Shown: positions 25,655 through 31,056 of the stretch, one piece after another
Numbering within the stretch: the stretch's first letter is position 1
Layout of the letters: each line of letters starts with the position of its first letter
Source of the DNA: JAFEBO01 sp036392375
GTDB lineage: Bacteria > Planctomycetota > Phycisphaerae > Phycisphaerales > UBA1924
Length of the DNA: 31,056 nt
Direction of reading: 5' to 3'
Assembly: GCA_036392375.1 (NCBI GenBank)
Contig: DASVYC010000086.1
Span: 1 to 31,056 of the forward strand
Notes under the pieces: generated by a model
What the model was told of the DNA's origin: nothing
Databases searched by the model: none
The model's input: only the letters and a program-made list of their open reading frames with translations
Program-made: the position numbers and the translations under genes

Positions 25655-26701
25655 ATGCTCAAGCGAGTCCGACGTGTTCTGTCGTTGATGGCGGCGGCGA
25701 TGCTCGTGGCGCCGATCGGGTGCACCGCGCTGCCGGATGTCAGGCCTTTCGCGACGAGTTCGCGAGAGTTTGCGTCGGCGGTGAAGGTGGCGGGGCGAGC
25801 GATCTCGCAGGATCTTCGATCGGACGAGGAGTTGGCCGAGAAGGCGGAGGAGTTCGACGCCGCGTGGGCGTTCCGCGTGAAGGAGATGGAAGGCGTGACC
25901 CGGCACGCCGACGGGTTGGTCGCGATCGTCCAGGCGACTCAGGACGCACGTGCCAAGGCCCAGGCTCTGGGTGACAGCCTCGCGACGCTGGCTGGAACAG
26001 CGGGGTTTGTGAATCCCGCCGCCGGTGCCGCGGCTGACCTGGTTATCCGCGGGGCTTCGTTGGTCTACGCCCAGATCGCGCTGGTGCGTGGGGCTGCCAG
26101 CCTGGAAGAGGCGATGGTGCGTGCCCAGCCCGTGATCGACGCGGTCTGCGAGAAGATCATCGCCGACAGCCAGGATATGGAAGAGATCGTCGCTTCGATC
26201 GCCCTGCTTCGACGCGGCACGATCACGAGTCAGGGAGGTGGGAAAGCGAGGTACCACCTGAACCAGATGGAACAGTATCGCGATCAAGCACGTGGGAGCT
26301 TCTGGAAAGCCCAGGAGCTTGTCGTGAAGGCAGAGGCCGCGCTCGCCGGGGCCTCGGATGACGCAAGACCGGGCGCGATGCAGAGGCTGCACGCGGCCCG
26401 GCAGGAAGTGGCTGCAAGCCGGGAGAGCCTTGTCGCTGCGGACCAACTGGTGACCACGGCCCTGGCTGAGAATGAGGCGTACAACGCCGCATATGCCCGT
26501 GCTGTGGAGCAGGGGCGTGCTGGGCAAGAGCTGATTGAAGCGATGCGGACCGGGCTTTCGCGTTGGGCGGACGCGCACCGCGACGTGGCTCAGGCATTGC
26601 GGGATCGTCGCCCGGTCAGCGTTGAATCGCTGACGAGCGTGGCGCTGGAAGTGCGTGAGCTGTATGTCGATTTCAAGCAGCTGCGCGACGCAAAGCGATG
26701 A
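25655..26701 (+). CDS. Predicted helical lipoprotein of unknown function
   Basis: A 348-residue exported protein. A basic N-terminus and hydrophobic core end VAPIGC, so lipidation at C23 is likely, although Pro at -3 is unusual for a lipobox. The rest is nearly all helical with heptad-like stretches (40-100 and 200-345). It is interrupted by a hydrophobic Ala/Gly-rich segment at about 108-146 (LATLAGTAGFVNPAAG then AAADLVIRGASLVYAQIALVRG) that could be a membrane hairpin. The ATG at 25655 has GGAGG 5 nt upstream. The next gene follows by 62 bp on the same strand and is also helical. No family was recognised; a long helical protein with one hydrophobic hairpin recalls alpha-pore-forming proteins, but this is weak. 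Confidence 0.65.
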   Translation: MLKRVRRVLSLMAAAMLVAPIGCTALPDVRPFATSSREFASAVKVAGRAISQDLRSDEELAEKAEEFDAAWAFRVKEMEGVTRHADGLVAIVQATQDARAKAQALGDSLATLAGTAGFVNPAAGAAADLVIRGASLVYAQIALVRGAASLEEAMVRAQPVIDAVCEKIIADSQDMEEIVASIALLRRGTITSQGGGKARYHLNQMEQYRDQARGSFWKAQELVVKAEAALAGASDDARPGAMQRLHAARQEVAASRESLVAADQLVTTALAENEAYNAAYARAVEQGRAGQELIEAMRTGLSRWADAHRDVAQALRDRRPVSVESLTSVALEVRELYVDFKQLRDAKR

Positions 26702-26763
26702 GCATCGATGCGTTGGATGGTGATCGAGGGTGAAGAGCGGGAAACCGACGAAGGGAACAAGCC

Positions 26764-27279
26764 ATGCCGAACGAGTTTGCGGGCATCACCGGGTACAGCG
26801 GGTGGAAGACAAAGCTGGATCAGCTGCTGGCTATCGCGACAACCGCATCCCAGGGCGGCACGCCCGCACAGCGACGCAAGATCGCGGAACGTCTCATCGA
26901 GTTTGCGATGCAATCCCCGGACAGGGACGGCATTCCCGAGCTGGACACGATCGCGCTCGACGCATCGCGCACGATCTTGCTGGACAACATCGCCGGAGCG
27001 GTGGACTCGATCGCCGCGCGAACTGCTTCCATCGTCGCGATGACCAAGCAGCTGGGCGAGATCGGCCGGGCGGCGGAGGAACAGGCATCTTCGATTCGCC
27101 TGGAGCGGGCTCGCCGCATGGTCGATGCGATGACCGAGATTGTGCGAGCCGCCGATGATCTCGATTCGGTCCTGACCGATGACGACAAGGTGCTGCGAGC
27201 GAAGATCAAGAAGATCGCCGATGCACTGCTCGATCTGCGTGGAGAGGTCGAAGAGAGCCTTGGACGACGCGACACGTAG
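26764..27279 (+). CDS. Helical protein of unknown function, partner of upstream lipoprotein
   Basis: A 171-residue protein without a signal peptide, almost wholly alpha-helical and charged, with coiled-coil-like stretches at about 70-125 and 135-165. Hydrophobic content is low, so it is probably cytoplasmic. GAAGG lies about 8 nt before the ATG at 26764. It follows the lipoprotein gene by 62 bp and is likely co-transcribed. No family was recognised. Codon use resembles the neighbours. After its stop no gene is seen for almost 1.4 kb on either strand. Confidence 0.6.
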   Translation: MPNEFAGITGYSGWKTKLDQLLAIATTASQGGTPAQRRKIAERLIEFAMQSPDRDGIPELDTIALDASRTILLDNIAGAVDSIAARTASIVAMTKQLGEIGRAAEEQASSIRLERARRMVDAMTEIVRAADDLDSVLTDDDKVLRAKIKKIADALLDLRGEVEESLGRRDT

Positions 27280-27537
27280 CGGTCTTGCAGATTTCGTCGG
27301 CTTTGACTCGGAAAAAGCGTCCTGAAAACGACACGCAGGCGTGGTTGTGGTCTCGATTTTTCGGAACCCGTATCGCGGTGCTGCGAAACGAGTGGTGTCT
27401 CTCGGGCGTTTTCCCAAGCCGCCCGACCTGCTCAGGAACGGCTCGTCGCGTCAGATCTACCCGCGCTTCACGGACAGCAAGGTCCGGACCGACGTTTCGC
27501 GACGAGCCTTGTGTGGATCGTGACAATCCAAGATCTT

Positions 27538-27603
27538 GCTCTCTCGCCGAGGGCCCGGGTGCAGCTCGTCCCGGCAATCCACGGCCGCGCTCGGCGAGAG
27601 AGC
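27538..27603. repeat. 14-bp perfect inverted repeat
   Basis: Arms GCTCTCTCGCCGAG (27538-27551) and its exact complement (27590-27603) enclose a 38-nt loop. It is the strongest single stem in the gene-free region. Confidence 0.9.
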
Positions 27604-28205
27604 TCCAGAAGCTCGCGGGATTCCCTCCCATCCCGTCGCTCGTGCTTCGGGGCGCGCTGTCGCACGCCCCGCGGGGTTGACTCCGTCGGTGGACGAGAGA
27701 GAACAGGCTCGGAGGGTTCGTGCATGTTGATGACTGATCGCGCGGCGACGATGCCGCGTTCTGCCGCGACGGACCAGCGCCTCGGCTTGTCCGACCGCCC
27801 TGGCGGGGGCGCGCTCAAGCCCACCGCGGCGTGTGTGATCAGGAGATCGTGAGGGGTTGGGTGTGAGGTGTGTTGAGCGCCGGCGTGTGTGCAAGCCGGC
27901 GAAGAGGCCGAGGAGAGTGGGCTTGAGGGGGAGAGGGTTGTGAGGAGGGGTGGCCCGCCGAGCGTGACAACCGGCGGGCCGTTTGAGGAGGTGGGTGCGT
28001 TGAGGCCCGAGCCATAGCGAGGGCGAGAGACAAGCGGCGGCGAGCGTGAGAGCGCTTGCCGCGGATTTCGAGATTGGCCCGGCGCGTGTGTGCCGCCGCG
28101 CCGGCCGGCTCGATTCGGGCGAATCTCGGCACGCGAGAGGCCCGAAGAACATCATGCCCGCGCCAGGGCCTGAAGGACGACCCGCACGACTTCAGGCCCG
28201 ATATG

Positions 28206-28242
28206 CCGCCCGCTGGAAGCCGAAAGGTTCGCGGGCGGTTTT
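28206..28242 (+). terminator. Rho-independent-like terminator
   Basis: Arms CCGCCCGC (28206-28213) and GCGGGCGG (28231-28238) are followed directly by TTTT. This is the only clear hairpin-plus-T-run I found in the window, and it points to a plus-strand transcript ending here although no protein gene precedes it for 900 bp. Confidence 0.5.
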
Positions 28243-28261
28243 CGTTGGTGGACGGCAGATC

Positions 28262-28467
28262 TTCGCGGAGGACCAGACGCAAAGGGCATTTCACCACGGA
28301 GAACACGGAGATGAAGATGATGTGGGAGTGATGCTGGATCGGTACCAAGCCCGACGAGGGCGCGGCAGACGCTTCGTTTCTCTTGGACCGAGTCTGCCTG
28401 GTTTTCTTTCCGTGTTCTCCGTGGTGCAGGGTCTTTCTCCGCGTTCTCTGCGTCCTCCGCGGTGAAC
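28262..28467. repeat. Inverted-repeat element of the CACGGAG type, no gene inside
   Basis: CACCACGGAGAACACGG (28292-28308) is repeated exactly in inverted form at 28410-28426. Outside these, related CGCGGAGGAC sequences lie at about 28264 and, inverted, near 28449-28458, giving an imperfect hairpin about 200 bp long. GGCAGAC/GTCTGCC arms occur inside. From memory, this CACGGAG repeat type is widespread in planctomycetes and other phyla, often flanking small genes such as four-helix-bundle or GxxExxY proteins; here no gene lies between the arms. Confidence 0.7.
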
Positions 28468-28512
28468 TGTCATTCCCAAAAACCATCAGGCCCGCACGCT
28501 TTCGCGTCCGGG

Positions 28513-28540
28513 CCCGCTCGAAGGAGGACAGTCGAGCGGG
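28513..28540. repeat. 9-bp hairpin between repeat element and trmL
   Basis: CCCGCTCGA (28513-28521) and TCGAGCGGG (28532-28540) enclose the loop AGGAGGACAG. It lies downstream of trmL (minus strand) and might act as part of its 3' end. Confidence 0.5.
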
Positions 28541-28656
28541 ATACCGGCTGGGTTGCCGCGTGATGCGTCGGACGCGGCGGGCGCGTCGAGAAGTTTTGTT
28601 GTTTGTGCAAACACCGCGGGGCATGCACGCCGGCTGGACGCCCCTGGATTCGGGCT

Positions 28657-29169
28657 TCACACGCGGATGACGCCGTCGGCGATGGCGACTTCGCCGCGGG
28701 CGTGCATCTGTCGGACGCCTTCATACGCGGCGGCGCACACGGCGGTGGCGAGGTTGAGGCCGCGCTCGCCATCGATCATGGGGAAGCGGAGGCAGCGATC
28801 GGCGTGCTCTTCGAGCAGGTGCGGCGGGAGCCCGGCGGTTTCTTTGCCGAAGACGAGGTAGTCGCCGCGGCGGATGTCGGCGTCGAAGACGCTGCGTTCG
28901 GCGTGGGCGGAAAAGAGCCACAGCCGCGGCGGGGATTCGGAGGCGCAGAAGGCGTCCCAGTTGGCGTGGTGGCGCACGCCCAGGCGCGGCCAGTAGTCGA
29001 GCCCGGCGCGGCGGCAGGCCTTCTCGCTGACATCAAAGCCCAGCGGCTCGATCAGGTGCAGGGCGCAGCCCAGCACGATCGCGGTGCGTCCGATGTTGCC
29101 GGTGTTGTTGGGGATCTCCGGCTCGTACAGGACGATGTGCAGCAGCGGATGCGGAAGCGGGGCGGACAC
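28657..29169 (-). CDS. trmL: tRNA (cytidine(34)-2'-O)-methyltransferase TrmL
   Basis: A 170-residue SPOUT-class methyltransferase that methylates the 2'-O of the wobble base of certain leucine tRNAs, using S-adenosylmethionine. The motif NNTGNIGRTA (21-30) and the knot motifs VFGKETAGLP (107-116) and FPMIDGERGLNLATAV (129-144) are clear; the usual R-S-L-N is R-G-L-N here. No ATG fits. The GTG at 29169 gives the normal family length and lies 4 nt after the stop of the thioredoxin-like gene (29174), so the two are co-transcribed and probably coupled. An ATG further upstream in frame would overlap that gene by more than 100 bp and adds Ser/Arg-rich non-conserved residues. Confidence 0.9.
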   Translation of the reverse strand: MSAPLPHPLLHIVLYEPEIPNNTGNIGRTAIVLGCALHLIEPLGFDVSEKACRRAGLDYWPRLGVRHHANWDAFCASESPPRLWLFSAHAERSVFDADIRRGDYLVFGKETAGLPPHLLEEHADRCLRFPMIDGERGLNLATAVCAAAYEGVRQMHARGEVAIADGVIRV

Positions 29170-29173
29170 GCGG

Positions 29174-30493
29174 CTACTTCGCGTCCTTCTTGATGGTCCG
29201 GATGTACTCGGCCTCGACCTTGCGGCGGGCCTGGATGCCGGGGTCGACGGCGAGGATGCGGTCGAGGGCGCCGCGGGCCTGGGTGGCACCCGCGAAGCCC
29301 CACCAGCGGACCACGCCGTCGGTCGAGGCGATGGCGACGAAGGGGATGGGGATCTGGCGGTCGGTGGTGGCCTGCTGGAGCAGCGAACCGCCCAGGTCGA
29401 CGACCATGGTGTGCTCGTACTGACGGGCGGAGCGGAACTCGTTGATGCGGGCGAAGGCGGTCTCGGCGGTGAGATTGCGCTTGGCCTTTTCTTCCTCGGT
29501 CAGGTTCTGGGTGTCGCCCTGGTCGCCCAGGCGCTCCATGTTGGTCAGGGCGCCGATGACCGCGACATCGCGCTGGTATTGGCGCTGCAGCAGATCGGCG
29601 TAGGGCTGCATCTGCTCGAACGTCGCCGGCCACGCGGGGTGCCAGAAGTAGACGAGAATCGCCCGCCCGTTGGTCCCGGGCATCTGCGGCGACCAGCCGG
29701 ACTGGGGCAGGGTGAGGCTGCGCGGCTCGTGCGGCTCGTTGCTGTTCTCCTTCTTGGGGAGTTCGGGCCACTTGGTGTCCTGGTAGTCCTTCTCGGAGGG
29801 CTTGGGGAACGGCAGCTCGGGAAGGTTTTTGAGCAGCTCGGCGTCCTGGTTGATGCTGGCGCTCTTGAGCTGCTCGCGCTGCTGGGCGAGGCGGGCCTCG
29901 GCCTCGCGGGTGTTCAGCGTGGCGGCGTCCTCGCGCTTCTCGGCGAGCAGGGCCTTCACGGCTTCCTCGACCGACTCGTTGGCGACGTCGGCGAAGCGGA
30001 GCTGACCGGCGCGATCGATCAGATAGAAGTTGGGATCTTGGAGGCTGAACAGCGCCTTGCGGAGCTCGCCCTTCTCGTCGTGGGCCAGGAGCATCGTCGA
30101 GCCGGCGGGGGCCGCGGGCTTGGCGGCGTCCTTCCAGCCCTCGGGGTTGTGGGCTGCGATGACGACGAGGTCGGCGCCGGCGTTGGACTCAAGCAGGCGG
30201 CGGGCGATGGCCAGGCCGCGGGCGGCGGGCTTGTACCAGTCGGAATAGGTGACGATCAGGACGACCTTGTTGTCGAGCGAGGCGGCGGTGGGGGCGCTGC
30301 CGTTCTTCCAGTCCGAGAGCTTGGAGAGCAAGGCGACCTCAAAGGGCTTGCGCTCCATGGCGTTGAGCTTGGCGCGGGACTCGCCGGCGCCCTTGCGGAC
30401 GGGGTCGTAGGCGTGGGCGTGCGGGGCGACGAGCGCGACGCCCGCGGCGAGCGCGAGCGGGAGAGCCAGACGGGTGAGGCGGGCGAAGAGCAT
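29174..30493 (-). CDS. Secreted protein with two cysteine-free thioredoxin-like domains
   Basis: A 439-residue exported protein. The signal peptide is about 28 residues (VAPHAHA then YDPV). Residues 75-185 look like a thioredoxin fold (NKVVLIVTYSDWYKPAARGLAIARRL), and a second begins at 276 (GRAILVYFWHPAWPATFEQM) and continues to about 425. At both places where CxxC would stand there is no cysteine (DWYKPA at 85-90 and PAWPA at 286-290), and the whole protein contains no cysteine at all. A charged helical linker (about 180-250) joins the domains. The ATG at 30493 has GGAGG 4 nt upstream. The family recalls TlpA/AhpC-like proteins that have lost redox activity; a binding or structural role in the periplasm is inferred. 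First gene of a two-gene operon with trmL. Confidence 0.7.
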   Translation of the reverse strand: MLFARLTRLALPLALAAGVALVAPHAHAYDPVRKGAGESRAKLNAMERKPFEVALLSKLSDWKNGSAPTAASLDNKVVLIVTYSDWYKPAARGLAIARRLLESNAGADLVVIAAHNPEGWKDAAKPAAPAGSTMLLAHDEKGELRKALFSLQDPNFYLIDRAGQLRFADVANESVEEAVKALLAEKREDAATLNTREAEARLAQQREQLKSASINQDAELLKNLPELPFPKPSEKDYQDTKWPELPKKENSNEPHEPRSLTLPQSGWSPQMPGTNGRAILVYFWHPAWPATFEQMQPYADLLQRQYQRDVAVIGALTNMERLGDQGDTQNLTEEEKAKRNLTAETAFARINEFRSARQYEHTMVVDLGGSLLQQATTDRQIPIPFVAIASTDGVVRWWGFAGATQARGALDRILAVDPGIQARRKVEAEYIRTIKKDAK

Positions 30494-30645
30494 GGAACCT
30501 CCGATGGGCGTGAAAGGCAGATCGTACAACGGCCGGACGCCCGTGTATTTAGACGCCGAAGGGCTCAAGAGGTTCGGTCGCTGGCACGCCGCGGGCGTGA
30601 AAGGCCTGCTCTTCGGGTCTTGTTGGGCGAGGGGTACCATGGCGC

Positions 30646-30933
30646 ATGACGTACGGCGGGCACTACGGCAAGAAGGCGAAGGGCGCGATCAACCGCTTTT
30701 ATGAGCACGCGGACACGCGGCATTTGGCGACGCTGCAGGAGGCCGCGAGCGAGTTGTATCTGGCCGAGAGCCAGAAGGCCAAGGACAAGCTGTGGGCGAA
30801 GGTGGACCTGGCGCTGGGGCACCTGACTCAGGGCGACCTGCGATTGGACTCGAAGAAGGCGATGGCGGTGGTGGAGAGCAAGAGCGTCGAGAAGCTGGCG
30901 GCGTTGATCGCGGAGATCGGCGCGAAGAAGTAG
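30646..30933 (+). CDS. Small conserved-looking hypothetical protein
   Basis: A 95-residue, Lys/Ala-rich, helical soluble protein (MTYGGHYGKKAKGAINRFYEH...). No signal peptide, membrane helix or known motif was recognised. The composition (ordered charged helices, reasonable codon use) supports a real gene. The ATG at 30646 is the first in frame; a purine-rich GAGGGG lies about 12 nt upstream, farther than usual. It is divergent from the thioredoxin-like gene with 152 bp between starts and is followed by palindromes. Function unknown. Confidence 0.6.
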   Translation: MTYGGHYGKKAKGAINRFYEHADTRHLATLQEAASELYLAESQKAKDKLWAKVDLALGHLTQGDLRLDSKKAMAVVESKSVEKLAALIAEIGAKK

Positions 30934-30967
30934 CCGAAGAACCGGCGCTGAGCGACGCGGGTGCCGA

Positions 30968-30991
30968 GGCTTGGCGGCTCGGAGCCAAGCC
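30968..30991. terminator. Hairpin after the small hypothetical gene
   Basis: GGCTTGGC (30968-30975) and GCCAAGCC (30984-30991) with the loop GGCTCGGA lie 35 bp after the stop at 30933. There is no T-run. The loop resembles that of family 2 palindromes, so it may be a drifted member rather than a terminator. Confidence 0.35.
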
Positions 30992-31017
30992 GTGTGCATT
31001 CGAGATTCGCGCGGGCG

Positions 31018-31049
31018 CACTGCCGGACCGCCGAGCCGGTCCGGCAGTG
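31018..31049. repeat. Dispersed palindrome family 2, copy 4
   Basis: Perfect 13-bp arms CACTGCCGGACCG and complement around CCGAGC, followed by GCACCC at the window end. The outer arm bases (CACTGCCG) and the trailing GCACCC agree with copy 1; the inner arm bases differ but co-vary so that pairing is kept. Confidence 0.85.
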
Positions 31050-31056
31050 GCACCCG

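Larger units (their letters stand above)
27433..28242 (+). ncRNA. Candidate large structured RNA region
   Basis: No credible protein gene lies here, but perfect inverted repeats follow one another: 11-bp arms 27440-27450/27498-27508, 14-bp arms 27538-27551/27590-27603, a 6-bp hairpin 27649-27670, CGCCGGC/GCCGGCG near 27880-27903, GGCCCGCCG/CGGCGGGCC near 27952-27981, nested arms from CGAGATT (about 28070) to AATCTCG (about 28127), and 10-bp arms 28166-28175/28190-28199. A terminator-like hairpin ends the series at 28206-28242. Spacers are purine-rich. I could not match it to RNase P RNA, tmRNA, SRP RNA or 6S RNA. Strand is inferred from the terminator; a decayed region full of GC-rich palindromes is the alternative. 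Confidence 0.3.

Noticed and set aside
27457..28155. A 232-codon minus-strand open frame in the gene-free region
   Set aside because: Ser/Arg/Pro/Thr-rich translation with no motif, running through several perfect hairpins; better explained as chance in GC-rich DNA.
27280..28656. RNase P RNA, tmRNA or SRP RNA in the gene-free region
   Set aside because: I looked for the conserved GAGGAAAGTCC and ACAGAAA boxes of RNase P, the tmRNA ends with a TTCGA arm, and the GGAAGG/AGCA loops of SRP RNA and found none.
29084..30649. A 521-codon plus-strand open frame
   Set aside because: It is the complement of the thioredoxin-like gene; Gly/Leu/Val-rich low-complexity translation with no domain.

Overview
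The window is a GC-rich, densely packed stretch of bacterial chromosome. I infer a planctomycete, probably of the Phycisphaerae type. The reasons are the codon use, a secreted pilin-like protein of the planctomycete kind, a Gly-rich secreted barrel protein, a eukaryote-like ALG10-type membrane glycosyltransferase, and abundant dispersed palindromes. No rRNA, tRNA or CRISPR array was recognised, and there is no clear phage or transposase gene.

Layout. (a) 189-5166: envelope lipid genes on the minus strand (a PlsC-type acyltransferase, then an operon of a 4-TM transporter, a CDP-alcohol phosphatidyltransferase and a CDP-diglyceride-synthase-like protein). A convergent pair sits inside this block: a membrane CBS protein and a DUF4062 (TIR-like) protein. 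A small zinc-ribbon membrane protein diverges from the lipid operon. (b) 5374-9518: a secreted pilin-like protein, a GT4 glycosyltransferase and a secreted hyaluronidase-like barrel protein with a 25-Gly tract. (c) 9731-12189: a 4-oxalocrotonate-type tautomerase, Ohr and an orphan two-domain ABC permease. (d) 12282-16547: an M24 aminopeptidase, a small secreted protein, then accB and accC. An IVS-like four-helix-bundle gene, bounded by 36-bp inverted repeats, fills the accB-accC gap from just after the accB stop to one base before the accC ATG. (e) 16647-22586: both methylmalonyl-CoA mutase subunits (overlapping by 4 bp) divergent from an acetyl-CoA hydrolase/transferase-family gene, which looks like a propionyl-CoA/succinyl-CoA interconversion module. 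(f) 22715-25467: a divergent pair of polyprenyl-phosphate sugar genes (ALG10-like GT-C and a DPPR-synthase-like UbiA). (g) 25655-27279: a lipoprotein and a helical partner of unknown function. (h) 27280-28656: 1.4 kb without a credible gene but rich in strong inverted repeats. It ends in a terminator-like hairpin and a second, cargo-less inverted-repeat element. (i) 28657-30933: trmL, a cysteine-free double-thioredoxin-fold secreted protein and a small hypothetical protein.

The most unusual signals are the accB-accC insertion element, whose right arm covers the accC translation start region; the structured gene-free region 27430-28242; two families of dispersed palindromes; and active-site substitutions in the CDP-alcohol phosphatidyltransferase and the thioredoxin-like protein. 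All functional calls rest on reading translated sequences by eye; no database search was run.
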